Part shown: in pieces, positions 14,380 to 22,823 of the stretch
How positions within the stretch are numbered: the first letter of the stretch is position 1
Layout of the letters: the number at the start of each line of letters is the position of its first letter
Origin: a virus
DNA length: 24,608 nucleotides
Virus record (IMG/VR): IMGVR_UViG_3300034104_005553
Location: 1 to 24,608 of that record
Direction: 5' to 3' (one strand)
Translations under genes and position numbers: made by a program
The notes under the pieces: generated by a model
What the model was told of the DNA's origin: nothing
Database searches by the model: none
What the model saw: the letters and a program-made list of their open reading frames with translations, nothing else

Positions 14380-15196
14380 TATAGATTTAACGGTAGTAAT
14401 CCCAGTTCATTCAGTTGCTGATGAAAAATTTAATGATTTGCTAACTGGAGCTCTTAATAGTATTGAAAATAATAATGTGCACCCATCTAACGTTATGATC
14501 GTTCGTTGTGGTTGTAGCGAAGTTAAAGAAGTTTTAAATGATTTTGACGTATCAAAATATAACTTCCATGTTACTATACTTGAAAATAAAACAGGTAAGT
14601 CTTTCCAAAATCAAATTAACTACGCAGCAAAAAATATAACAACAAAATATTTTAGCTTTTTGGAGTTTGATGATGAATATTCAGTTAATTGGTTTAAAAA
14701 TGTAAAACAATATACTGAAGCTTATCCAGATATTGATATGTTTTTACCTATTATTACAGATGTGACTAATGAAAATAATTTTGTTGGTTTTACAAACGAA
14801 GCTGCTTGGGCTTATAATTTTTCTGATACATTGGGTCATATTGACCATGAAGTTTTAAGCGAATATCCAAATATTAATCCAGATGGTATGGTTGTTAAAA
14901 CAGAAGTTTTTAATTCAGTTGGTGGGTATAAACCTGGTATTAAGTTAACATTTAATTATGAATTTTTATTAAGGTTTACAAATGGCGGTAGAAACATCAT
15001 GGTTATACCAAAAATTGGTTATAAACACGTAAACATGAGACCAGGATCATTGTTCTGGCAATATAAAAATGGTGGTGTACCAGAGATGTTATTAACACCA
15101 GAAGAGGCTAAGTTCTGGATGGATGCAGCAAAAAAAGAATTTTTTTACACAGAAGATAGACCGATAATATATGAGCCAAATGAAACAGTCGAGTAA
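14369..15196 (+). CDS. GT2-family glycosyltransferase
   Basis: A 275-aa GT-A enzyme. L-T-V-V-I-P-V-H at 7-14 is the usual first strand. F-L-E-F-D-D-E-Y (97-104) gives the DxD-type metal and donor site (D101, D102). P-D-G-M-V-V-K-T-E-V-F-N-S-V-G-G-Y near 170-186 is the standard region following the acceptor loop. It probably extends the same glycan as the GT-B gene it overlaps. The C-terminus (about 230-275) is acidic and low in complexity. No membrane segment is seen, so it is probably cytoplasmic. Confidence 0.85.
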   Translation: MKNNIDLTVVIPVHSVADEKFNDLLTGALNSIENNNVHPSNVMIVRCGCSEVKEVLNDFDVSKYNFHVTILENKTGKSFQNQINYAAKNITTKYFSFLEFDDEYSVNWFKNVKQYTEAYPDIDMFLPIITDVTNENNFVGFTNEAAWAYNFSDTLGHIDHEVLSEYPNINPDGMVVKTEVFNSVGGYKPGIKLTFNYEFLLRFTNGGRNIMVIPKIGYKHVNMRPGSLFWQYKNGGVPEMLLTPEEAKFWMDAAKKEFFYTEDRPIIYEPNETVE

Positions 15197-15198
15197 AC

Positions 15199-15912
15199 AT
15201 GCCAAGAAAGAAAAAAGACCGCAATTATTATGGTGTAGATCAAGAAACGGCGGTTGTGGCTTTCTTAAATGCCAAAACGATTGGTGAGAAAGAAAAGATT
15301 TATCGTGAGTATTTGCAAGAACCAATCAATAAAATGATTGAGAGTATTATACGAACTTACAAATTATACCGACAATCCTACGAATTTAACGATTTACACG
15401 CAGACACTTTGTCTTTTTTAATGACAAAGTTTGATAAATTTAAACCTGAAAAGGGTAATAAATCTTTTTCTTATTTTGGTACCGTTTGTAAAAATTATCT
15501 GTACAATGAAATGATGAAGGAATATAAAAAAAGTACTTCATTTACCAATATTGATGACACAGAACAAGATTTTTTAAAAAGGGATGATCTTTTATATAGA
15601 ATTGATGAACAAGAATTAGATTTATCAGATTTTATTGAAAAATTATGCCAATCAATCAAAGATGAATTAAAAAATGACAACCTTAATGACAATGAATTTA
15701 AGGTTGGGCATTCTTTGGTTAAGATATTAGACGAATGGAAGGAGTTATTTTCTCAAAACGAAACTGGAAAAAACTCAACAAAATTCAATAAAAACTTAAT
15801 TCTTCTTTATATCAGAAACATGACTGGTTTAAATACTAAGGAAATTAGAAATAGTATGAAGCGCTTTAAAAGTTTATATGTTATTTTTAAAGATAGATAT
15901 TTAGAGGAATGA
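15199..15912 (+). CDS. gp55-like late sigma factor
   Basis: A 237-aa protein whose residues about 43-112 resemble sigma region 2 as found in T4 gp55. I-N-K-M-I-E-S-I-I-R-T-Y is followed by F-N-D-L-H-A-D-T-L-S-F-L and F-K-P-E-K-G-N-K-S-F-S-Y-F-G-T-V-C-K-N-Y, where the aromatic cluster corresponds to the core-binding and promoter-melting helices. T4 gp55 is 185 aa and binds host RNA polymerase at single-element late promoters. This protein is longer, with a C-terminal extension (about 140-237) not seen in T4. Its place directly before the virion genes supports a late-transcription role. The call is by pattern; no search was run. Confidence 0.7.
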   Translation: MPRKKKDRNYYGVDQETAVVAFLNAKTIGEKEKIYREYLQEPINKMIESIIRTYKLYRQSYEFNDLHADTLSFLMTKFDKFKPEKGNKSFSYFGTVCKNYLYNEMMKEYKKSTSFTNIDDTEQDFLKRDDLLYRIDEQELDLSDFIEKLCQSIKDELKNDNLNDNEFKVGHSLVKILDEWKELFSQNETGKNSTKFNKNLILLYIRNMTGLNTKEIRNSMKRFKSLYVIFKDRYLEE

Positions 15913-15933
15913 TATTTATAATAAAAAATTATT

Positions 15934-16305
15934 ATGATTGGAAATCCTAAAAAGAAAAAAGTTGACGTTTCTGAAGAAAGTATGAAAGAACTCATGCAAG
16001 AAACTTATAATGAAATTGTTGACGAACGTAATAAAGCATTATCTGCTTATAAAAAATTTAGTAAAGATATTAACGAAAACTCCGACATCGCTTTGGTTGG
16101 TAAAATAACTAATGATTTATTAAAAATCATTGACGGTACTATCGAAAAAAAATTGAGATTAATTAAGATACAAAGCGACATTTTGTATAAAAATGGTAAA
16201 AATTCTGGTGACGCTTCAGCACCTATTGTAATTACAGAAGAAGATAGAAAATGGGCTGAAGATTTTTTAAAAAATCAAAATAACAACGAAAAAGAATACG
16301 AATAA
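15934..16305 (+). CDS. Hypothetical helical protein
   Basis: A 123-aa protein of no recognised family. After a basic start (MIGNPKKKK), residues about 15-90 are predicted helical with heptad-like spacing (NEIVDERNKALSAYKKF, DLLKIIDGTIEKKLRLIKI), followed by an acidic tail. Its start lies 13 bases after a TATTTATA octamer, in the 21-base gap after the gp55-like gene, and its stop overlaps the next start. The size and helical nature would fit a chaperone, scaffold or small terminase subunit, but nothing distinguishes these. Confidence 0.6.
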   Translation: MIGNPKKKKVDVSEESMKELMQETYNEIVDERNKALSAYKKFSKDINENSDIALVGKITNDLLKIIDGTIEKKLRLIKIQSDILYKNGKNSGDASAPIVITEEDRKWAEDFLKNQNNNEKEYE

Positions 16306-18242
16306 TGAGTCAACAAAGTGAAATATTTTCAAGATACCGATCACTCTTTAATAGTAATTCTGTTAGAGCTACTGAAAGTGAATTTTCTAGAAAGTTAAAT
16401 AACATGGACTTTGTTGATTTTTTATTTGAATTGGTTAAAGCAACTAAAGGTCAAAAACAGTTTAAAAATATTATTTTAAAAGGTAGTTTATCTAAATTAA
16501 AAAAAACCGATGAACTTAATAAAATAATAAAAAAGTCGTTATTAGCCCAATTTGGTTGTGATAACACATTAATTATACCAACCAAATATACAACGAAATC
16601 AAGTATTGGTATCGAAATCGACAAAACAGAAATCGATCCATTTGGTTTATTTGGTGTTGATCCAGATCAAAAACCTGGTAGATTTATTTATGAAGGAAAT
16701 GATCCCACTAAACATATAAATTATATTTTATATAAATCACAAGGTGTTGGTAATATTAATCCGCTATCCATAAAATATGAAGATCGTGTACTTTTTGAGG
16801 TCTACGCTAAAACACCAAACACAATGGTTTTTAAATTTGGTGAATTTTATGAAAATAAAAGATTTAACGAGTGGTTAGACGACTATTTAACAGCTGCGGA
16901 TCCGATATTTAATAGTGTAAACTTTACAACAATTTTAACTGATATTATTACTGGTTCAATTTCACTTAAAGCAAATAAAAATAAAATTGAAATTAGAAAA
17001 GAAAGTGGTGTTATTAAAGCAATGCAAAAAATATTTGGTTTTTGTTCCGAAACACCAGACGATGCTGGTGCCCCAAATAATTCCGCTAATAATATTTTAA
17101 AAGATCAATTATTACAAAACCCTAATTTTAACGGCGAAAATTTAGTTGGTAATCAAACTGGTTTGGGTAATTCAGGTTCAAACCAAGATCAAGACCCATT
17201 TGATTTTGATTTTAATGATTTAGATGAGATTGAAAGAGATGCTGATTTAAAATCGAGAGGTGTTATTAGATTTGCAACTTGTGGTGATTTGGATTTGAAT
17301 ATTAATCCAGATGATATTTTAAATGGGCTTGAACTATTATTTGCAAACGCGGATCAAAACGATGTTTACAGTTACGATGGTACAATAAACAATGAATTAC
17401 CAACAGTCGGAACTGGTCAACAAGGTATTAGATATGATAATTCACAAATTTCACCAAATATTGATAAAGCGGCTAATTTTTTTGATGATGCGATCAAAAA
17501 AGGCGCGACCGATGCTATAAATCAGGGTGAAACAAATGTTGTTATAGATTTACCATCAATAAACGCTGAATTACAATTAAATATACTAAAAGCTATTCCG
17601 TATGCATTAATGCAAATGGTTTTAACACCTAAAATATGCGTTGTACCAAAATTAACGGCTGTATTAAGTGGAAATATTGAAAAAAAATCGGTTAACGATT
17701 TTATCAAAAATATGACACCAAGTATAACTAAAATTGGAACATCTGTTACTAAAATTTTAATAGAAAATATTTTTGATTCAATAAAATCTGATCTAACACG
17801 GTTAGCTGCTGAATTAGCTTTATCTTATTTAAAACAACGTGGTATGGATTATCTTGCTACACTTAGGTCGTTATTAAGTTTGCTCGGTTTATTCTCTGGT
17901 GGTGGAGGCGGATGCGGTGGTGTTTTAGATCAATTATTAAAATTGTTAAAATTAGCAAATTTTGGCCCAATGCCAATGTTACCACCTCCATTAGTTTTAA
18001 TAGCTGGTGCGATAAAACCTGGTATGAACAGTGTCTCAATGATAAACGATATAAAATCAAGTTTAACCGAAAAGGGAATAGAGACAGCACCCACTTTACC
18101 AGATGGTACGCCAAATAATATGATGATCGCAATTGAGGAAACTGTTAAAACAATGGTTACACACATAAAAACCAACTCAACAATTCAAACATTTGGTATC
18201 TCAGCTGCTGGGCCAGTTCAGGGTTACGGACAAATTCAATAA
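16305..18242 (+). CDS. Large probable virion (baseplate or tail) protein
   Basis: A 645-aa protein of no recognised family. Residues 1-215 are mixed alpha/beta. About 240-305 is acidic and asparagine-rich (NQDQDPFDFDFNDLDEIE). A hydrophobic helical region follows from about 425, including L-S-L-L-G-L-F-S-G-G-G-G-G-C-G-G with a glycine cluster and L-L-K-L-L-K-L. The C-terminus ends G-P-V-Q-G-Y-G-Q-I-Q. It lies between the sigma-like gene and the gp5-like hub gene, where T4-like phages keep baseplate genes, and its length suits a structural protein. A hydrophobic segment that inserts into membrane during injection is possible but unproven. Confidence 0.6.
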   Translation: MSQQSEIFSRYRSLFNSNSVRATESEFSRKLNNMDFVDFLFELVKATKGQKQFKNIILKGSLSKLKKTDELNKIIKKSLLAQFGCDNTLIIPTKYTTKSSIGIEIDKTEIDPFGLFGVDPDQKPGRFIYEGNDPTKHINYILYKSQGVGNINPLSIKYEDRVLFEVYAKTPNTMVFKFGEFYENKRFNEWLDDYLTAADPIFNSVNFTTILTDIITGSISLKANKNKIEIRKESGVIKAMQKIFGFCSETPDDAGAPNNSANNILKDQLLQNPNFNGENLVGNQTGLGNSGSNQDQDPFDFDFNDLDEIERDADLKSRGVIRFATCGDLDLNINPDDILNGLELLFANADQNDVYSYDGTINNELPTVGTGQQGIRYDNSQISPNIDKAANFFDDAIKKGATDAINQGETNVVIDLPSINAELQLNILKAIPYALMQMVLTPKICVVPKLTAVLSGNIEKKSVNDFIKNMTPSITKIGTSVTKILIENIFDSIKSDLTRLAAELALSYLKQRGMDYLATLRSLLSLLGLFSGGGGGCGGVLDQLLKLLKLANFGPMPMLPPPLVLIAGAIKPGMNSVSMINDIKSSLTEKGIETAPTLPDGTPNNMMIAIEETVKTMVTHIKTNSTIQTFGISAAGPVQGYGQIQ

Positions 18243-18252
18243 TCTAATATTT

Positions 18253-18471
18253 ATGAAAAACGAAAAATTAAAAGAAATTATCGATAGTCATAAAAATAAA
18301 TCAAATAAAGATTTGGCTAATATATTAGCAACTATTCAAATTGATTTTAAACAGATTAAAGAGGTTATTTTAGATTTAACTGAAACCTTAAAAGAACTCG
18401 AGGTAACATACGATGCTGTTTACGATGAGTTACAAAAAAGGTTAAAATTTGAAGAAAAAAATGAAAGCTGA
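18253..18471 (+). CDS. Small coiled-coil protein
   Basis: A 72-aa, highly charged helical protein. L-A-N-I-L-A-T-I-Q-I-D-F-K-Q-I-K-E-V-I (about 22-40) and L-K-E-L-E-V-T-Y-D have heptad spacing, so it is probably a dimeric or trimeric coiled coil. I start at ATG 18253, eleven bases after the previous stop. An upstream in-frame ATG at 18193 would overlap the previous gene by 50 bases and is less likely. The 3' end overlaps the hub gene by 11 bases, so the two are translationally coupled. A chaperone or structural linker in the baseplate is plausible. Confidence 0.65.
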   Translation: MKNEKLKEIIDSHKNKSNKDLANILATIQIDFKQIKEVILDLTETLKELEVTYDAVYDELQKRLKFEEKNES

Positions 18472-20092
18472 TTATAAATTAGGTGTTTGTTTTGACAATA
18501 AAGACCCAAATAATTTTGGTAGAATACGTGCAATACCGATAGATAAATTAGGTAAAAGTGTTTCCTTAAAGGAAATACAAGCGTATGTTAAAAATCAAGA
18601 TAATATTGCCATTAACGAAAGTACATACAGGCCATGGTACTCAACTATAACACGTGGTTTTAAAGAAAAAGATGAATATCTATGTGAACCGTTTTTACCG
18701 AAAGGTGTTGGTGTTACACCAAATAATGGGCAATTAGTTAAAATAATAACATATGATGATTTTAATCAAAAAAATGAATTTATTGGCCCCTATACAGTTG
18801 ATCAAATTACATTAACAGATGAATACAGAAATGTTGTTAATAATTTACAAAAAAATATTGATTTAAAAGAAGTTTTACCAAAATCAGGTAAAACTTTTAT
18901 TTCTGGTTATAATGGAGAACAAGTTATATTGGGTGACGATGAGTTTTTAGTTAGATTGGGTCATATTAACACAAATAAAACCAGAAATAATAGTTATCCA
19001 TTTATTCAATTATCACAATTTAAAAACAGCTATAATATAAAAGAGGTTACAAAAACTATAACTGAAACTCCAGACATAGCAATTGATTATATCTGCCAAT
19101 TATATTTATTTTACAGAGAAAAAACAAATCTAAACGATAAAAATTTTACGGCAGAACTAATATTATTTGACTCTAGTAAAATGAGAAACACTAGAAATGA
19201 AGTTGGTTTAACATTAAAAACATATAGTGAACAAACACCTTATATAAATAATTCATATACGAGTTATATTGTTAAACATAGAATTGACACTTCAAATTAC
19301 AACGAATTAATTAAAACCGTTGAAGACATATTAAATGGTTATAAATCAAATGGTTTAATTAAATATTTTGATGTAAATAATACTTTGACACAACAAGTAA
19401 CCGAAAATCAAAATACAATAATTGTTGTAAATAACAATATACCAAATACACCAAATTCTGGTGGTGCTGTTGGTGATAGTAATATTGTCTCTAAAATGAA
19501 AAATTGGATATTTAGATTAGACCCAAATACTAACATATCAAATTATAATGGTACTTTTACCACCCCAAATTTACCACCAGAAAATATTGTATACATAAGA
19601 CATAAAGACTATGTTAACTTAGATACTTTTATTACAAAATATAAAACAGAAAAAAGATATGGCAGCTTAGCTCAAAACAATACAAAAACAACAACAATTA
19701 CTGAAAATGTAGCTGAATCCGTAAAAAAACCACAATCAGTTTATACGGTATACTCGGACAAATTTTTATTTTTAAGTAGTTTAAAATCATTAAACATTGT
19801 GGATAACTTCAATTTTGATGGTATACCAAACAATAAATTAGCTGAATTTTTAAACGGAAAAAACCAAAATGTTGTGACATATGGGTTTGTTAGGGGTGAA
19901 AAACTAATGCAATTGTTAGATGAAATTTTGGAGATGTTTAAACAGCATGGTCATGAAGCTGGTAAAGATCCGAGAGACTCAATTGTACAAAATACAAAGG
20001 AGGCTGTTGAAAATATAAAAAAGAAAATAAAAGACGAATTAAAAGAAAGTCAAAATAATGTGATCATCAATCATAACTTAAGACTTAATTAA
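18461..20092 (+). CDS. gp5/VgrG-like baseplate hub protein with N-terminal OB-fold
   Basis: A 543-aa protein. Residues about 5-125 match the OB-fold of T4 gp5 and related tail-spike hubs: Y-K-L-G-V-C-F-D-N-K-D-P-N-N-F-G-R-I-R (5-23), then W-Y-S-T-I-T-R, F-L-P-K-G-V-G-V-T-P-N-N-G-Q-L-V and N-E-F-I-G-P-Y-T-V. This domain trimerises and holds the spike on the hub in contractile tails. T4 gp5 then has a lysozyme domain; here it is replaced by about 350 asparagine-rich residues and a helical C-terminus ending H-N-L-R-L-N. No beta-helix or lysozyme motif is visible. ATG 18461 is preferred to the in-frame TTG at 18449. Confidence 0.65.
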   Translation: MKADYKLGVCFDNKDPNNFGRIRAIPIDKLGKSVSLKEIQAYVKNQDNIAINESTYRPWYSTITRGFKEKDEYLCEPFLPKGVGVTPNNGQLVKIITYDDFNQKNEFIGPYTVDQITLTDEYRNVVNNLQKNIDLKEVLPKSGKTFISGYNGEQVILGDDEFLVRLGHINTNKTRNNSYPFIQLSQFKNSYNIKEVTKTITETPDIAIDYICQLYLFYREKTNLNDKNFTAELILFDSSKMRNTRNEVGLTLKTYSEQTPYINNSYTSYIVKHRIDTSNYNELIKTVEDILNGYKSNGLIKYFDVNNTLTQQVTENQNTIIVVNNNIPNTPNSGGAVGDSNIVSKMKNWIFRLDPNTNISNYNGTFTTPNLPPENIVYIRHKDYVNLDTFITKYKTEKRYGSLAQNNTKTTTITENVAESVKKPQSVYTVYSDKFLFLSSLKSLNIVDNFNFDGIPNNKLAEFLNGKNQNVVTYGFVRGEKLMQLLDEILEMFKQHGHEAGKDPRDSIVQNTKEAVENIKKKIKDELKESQNNVIINHNLRLN

Positions 20093-20105
20093 AATATTTA
20101 TATCT

Positions 20106-21671
20106 ATGGGACTATACCGCACATATTTTGACAAGAATAATACAATTATAAAAAATTCTTTTGTAAACACTGGTAGAAACCAGGTTTCTGAGTTATATTT
20201 TGGTGATAGTGTAAGCCGTTTCCTTTTTTATTGTTCGTTTGATGAAATAAAAAATAAAGTTTTTAACAAGGAAATTATTATAAATGATAGTGTTAAACAC
20301 TATTTGAAAATAAAAAACACATCAAATTTTGATGTGTCGGCCTTTTTATCCGATAGTAATAATCTAGTTTTTTCAGACAAATACAGATCTTCTTCTTTTG
20401 ATTTGGAGTTAAAACCAACAAAAGAATTTTGGGATGAAGGTATGGGGTATGATTTCCAACCAAGTCCTTTGTCAAGACCACAAGATCGAGACTTTAGTGA
20501 AGAACCATCAAACTGGTTTAATGGTACTTACATTTCAGAATTTTTAACACCTGGGGTTACTTTAGGTGAGACAATTACAAACCAACATTTTGATCGCGGT
20601 AATGAAGATGTTTACATGGATATTACCGAGTTTGTAAATAATATTCTAATAAACGGTATTACCACGGGTATAACGACTGGAATAACGACTGGAATAACGA
20701 CTGGAATTACTACGGGTATAACGACTGGAATTACAACAGGTATAACGACTGGAATAACGACTGGAATTACTACGGGTATAACGACTGGAATTACAACAGG
20801 TATAACGACTGGAATTACAACAGGGATTACCACAGGTATAACAAGTAATTACACTGGTTTTTGTTTAAAATATACTAACCCATATGAGATTTTAACTTTT
20901 GATGATGACAGAGCATATGTTTTGGGTTTATTTACAAAACACACCCAAACATTTTTTGAACCATTTATTGAAACTCATTATGATGATCTTATACAAGATG
21001 ATAGAGTTGATTTTTATTTAAACAAACTTAATAGGTTATATTTGTATGTTAATATTGACGGTAAATTAACAAATTTGGATGAGTTACCTAATTTCAACAT
21101 TCAAGGTGTTGTGTTTACGCAACAACCAATTGTTAAACAACAAACTAAGGGTGTTTATTATGTTGAATTTTTTGCATCAAGCGATACTTTTGATTCGTAT
21201 GTAGAATATAAAGATATTTGGTCTAACATTAAAGTAAATGGTATAAATAGACCAAATGTAACCCTTAAATTTGTACCTAAAGAAGATAACGATTTTTATC
21301 AAATAGGTTCTGAGGTGTCGGATCCTATAAGATACGGTATATCTGTTAGTGGTATTAAAAGAGAAGAAAAAGTTAACCAAGGTGAAAACAGAAAAGTAAA
21401 TGTTTTACTACGAAAGCCTTATACTGTTGAACAGCACGATGTAAAAACAAATGTTTATTATAAATTGTATGTGAAGCAAGGCCCAAACATTGTTGATATA
21501 ACAGATTGGCAACATGTCAATAAATTATATAACACAAATTCATTTAATATTGATACAACTTGGTTGGTACCACAAGTATATTACGTTGATATTAAAGTGG
21601 AAAGAAATGGTGAAGTTAATTTATATAATGAGGAATTAAAATTCACCATAGTAAGTAAATTTAAAGGATAA
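20106..21671 (+). CDS. Probable virion protein with a DNRLRE-like domain and a GITT repeat
   Basis: A 521-aa structural-type protein. Residues about 15-260 resemble the DNRLRE/carbohydrate-binding beta-sandwich: S-E-L-Y-F-G-D, W-D-E-G-M-G-Y-D-F, N-W-F-N-G-T, and N-E-D-V-Y-M-D-I-T-E-F-V-N-N-I before the repeat, then N-Y-T-G-F-C-L-K-Y after it. The 64 residues at 184-247 are 15 GITT units plus one GITS, inserted where the fold normally has a short loop. The C-terminal 270 residues are beta-rich with three or more Ig-like strand sets. It follows the hub gene, so it is probably a baseplate, tail-fibre or neck protein exposed on the virion. Its start is three bases after a TATTTATA octamer. Confidence 0.65.
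   Translation: MGLYRTYFDKNNTIIKNSFVNTGRNQVSELYFGDSVSRFLFYCSFDEIKNKVFNKEIIINDSVKHYLKIKNTSNFDVSAFLSDSNNLVFSDKYRSSSFDLELKPTKEFWDEGMGYDFQPSPLSRPQDRDFSEEPSNWFNGTYISEFLTPGVTLGETITNQHFDRGNEDVYMDITEFVNNILINGITTGITTGITTGITTGITTGITTGITTGITTGITTGITTGITTGITTGITTGITTGITTGITSNYTGFCLKYTNPYEILTFDDDRAYVLGLFTKHTQTFFEPFIETHYDDLIQDDRVDFYLNKLNRLYLYVNIDGKLTNLDELPNFNIQGVVFTQQPIVKQQTKGVYYVEFFASSDTFDSYVEYKDIWSNIKVNGINRPNVTLKFVPKEDNDFYQIGSEVSDPIRYGISVSGIKREEKVNQGENRKVNVLLRKPYTVEQHDVKTNVYYKLYVKQGPNIVDITDWQHVNKLYNTNSFNIDTTWLVPQVYYVDIKVERNGEVNLYNEELKFTIVSKFKG
20655..20846 (+). repeat. Sixteen 12-base coding repeats (GITT/GITS)
   Basis: Sixteen 12-base units in a row, each encoding GITT except the last, GITS. At least seven nucleotide versions of the unit occur (such as GGTATAACGACT and GGAATTACAACA). 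A 60-base block of five units at 20691-20750 is repeated exactly at 20751-20810. The units vary almost only at synonymous sites. Confidence 0.97.
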
Positions 21672-22072
21672 TGGTATTAACTTATATAAACCCACTCAAT
21701 AAAAATTATAAAGGTGAACACACCTACGAGTTTTTATTTTCAAAAACAAATGAAATTAACTTTGGTGATGATTGGGATGTAGCCCCAGCATCAAGTGGTT
21801 CATTAACCCCACCACCAGTTGATGAGATTGACATTGTTGGTATTTTAAAAACAGATGAAATCGAGTTAGATTTGGCTATTTTTTCAGATAATTTTTCAAT
21901 GTATGATTGTGTCGAGAATGTAATAGCCTTGGGTTGGGAAAAAGAATCACCAAACAATGAAATTAGATTGGTTTTCCATTTTGGTGAAACTATCGAAAGC
22001 GTTAAAGAAAAATTATACAGCAGAGACAAAATAATGAAAATCGTAAAAGAAACACAACATGAAGAAAATTGA
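21671..22072 (+). CDS. Hypothetical protein in the virion gene cluster
   Basis: A 133-aa acidic protein with no recognised family. I-N-F-G-D-D-W-D at about 29-36 is a distinctive acidic-aromatic patch. S-S-G-S-L-T-P-P-P-V-D-E then leads into a beta-rich half (I-V-G-I-L-K-T-D-E-I-E-L-D-L-A-I). Its start shares a base with the stop of the repeat protein, and it overlaps the next gene by 14 bases. It probably works with that protein, perhaps as a connector or baseplate part. Confidence 0.6.
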   Translation: MVLTYINPLNKNYKGEHTYEFLFSKTNEINFGDDWDVAPASSGSLTPPPVDEIDIVGILKTDEIELDLAIFSDNFSMYDCVENVIALGWEKESPNNEIRLVFHFGETIESVKEKLYSRDKIMKIVKETQHEEN

Positions 22073-22703
22073 TTTTATAAAAAATTTAAAAGAAGTTAAT
22101 CAAGCTCCTACAACTAAAGATATAGAAACGGCGTCAAAAAACGTTGAAGCATTAACTGGTGCAGTAAAATCACTTGGCGACAACATGCAAACGTTAAAGG
22201 ATATGGGTATTGTTGGCGAAGATTTTGATGCCTCCAAGAATTATGAAACTGAAGATGATTTTTATAAAGCAATTATTGATCATTTGATGTATAAAAAATA
22301 TAGGATGACCTATTTTAACCCAATTGAAAGTAAAAGTTCGGAACCTAATCAACCAAAAGAAGAACCAAAACAAGATAAACAATTAAGTTTGGACTTCCCG
22401 AAAGAAAAAGAAATAGAGTTTCCAAAAGAAGAAACACCAAAACCAATTTCACAGATGTCTGATAGTGAATTTAATGATTATATGCAATCAAAAGGTCATT
22501 TAAATCAAGACGGTTCTTTATATTTTGTGGTTAATTTAATTAAAAAAGGTTCATTGAGAAGAGCATATATTGCTTTACAGGACATTATTAGAAAAAATCT
22601 TGAAGAAAATTTTGCGGATTCAAAAATCTTCACTATTATTGCAGAGGCAGAAACGCCAAAAATCAGTAAAAAAGAAATTTTAGAATACTTAAAACGCAAT
22701 TAA
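22059..22703 (+). CDS. Hypothetical protein with a charged linker
   Basis: A 214-aa protein in three parts. Residues 1-80 are helical (S-K-N-V-E-A-L-T-G-A-V-K-S-L-G). About 85-135 is a K/E/P-rich disordered linker. About 138-214 is a compact helical domain (S-E-F-N-D-Y-M-Q, Y-F-V-V-N-L-I-K-K-G-S-L-R-R-A-Y). This flexible-linker layout is common in phage adaptor and scaffolding proteins, but no family is recognised. It overlaps the preceding gene by 14 bases. Confidence 0.6.
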   Translation: MKKIDFIKNLKEVNQAPTTKDIETASKNVEALTGAVKSLGDNMQTLKDMGIVGEDFDASKNYETEDDFYKAIIDHLMYKKYRMTYFNPIESKSSEPNQPKEEPKQDKQLSLDFPKEKEIEFPKEETPKPISQMSDSEFNDYMQSKGHLNQDGSLYFVVNLIKKGSLRRAYIALQDIIRKNLEENFADSKIFTIIAEAETPKISKKEILEYLKRN

Positions 22704-22704
22704 A

Positions 22705-22821
22705 ATGAATAACAACAAAGAAAAAGAGGCTCCTGTAATCACGCCAACAGTAACCCCAACTGAAGATCCGTCAAAGATTAAATTTCCAAAACCATCGGTT
22801 TTACCAAAACCACAGGCTTAA
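22705..22821 (+). CDS. Proline-rich 38-aa small protein
   Basis: Starting one base after the previous stop, this encodes 38 residues rich in proline, threonine and lysine (P-V-I-T-P-T-V-T-P-T, K-F-P-K-P-S-V-L-P-K-P-Q). It is likely an unstructured peptide, perhaps a linker or partner for a virion protein. The close spacing and the clean end before the next promoter support it as real, but so short a frame could be chance. Confidence 0.4.
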   Translation: MNNNKEKEAPVITPTVTPTEDPSKIKFPKPSVLPKPQA

Positions 22822-22823
22822 AA

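Noticed and set aside
17863-18132. Minus-strand and alternative-frame open frames inside the 645-aa gene
   Set aside because: They overlap a well-supported + strand gene, and their compositions are those of frame shadows.
20612-20833. Minus-strand open frame of repeated V-I-P-V
   Set aside because: It is the antisense shadow of the GITT coding repeat, with no start context and no neighbours on that strand.
20655-20846. Possible CRISPR array
   Set aside because: The 12-base units abut with no spacers, keep frame in a long gene and encode a constant tetrapeptide.
11212-21249. TATAAATA (T4 late promoter sequence) on the + strand near 11213, 19243 and 21242
   Set aside because: All copies lie inside genes and occur about as often as expected in such A+T-rich DNA.
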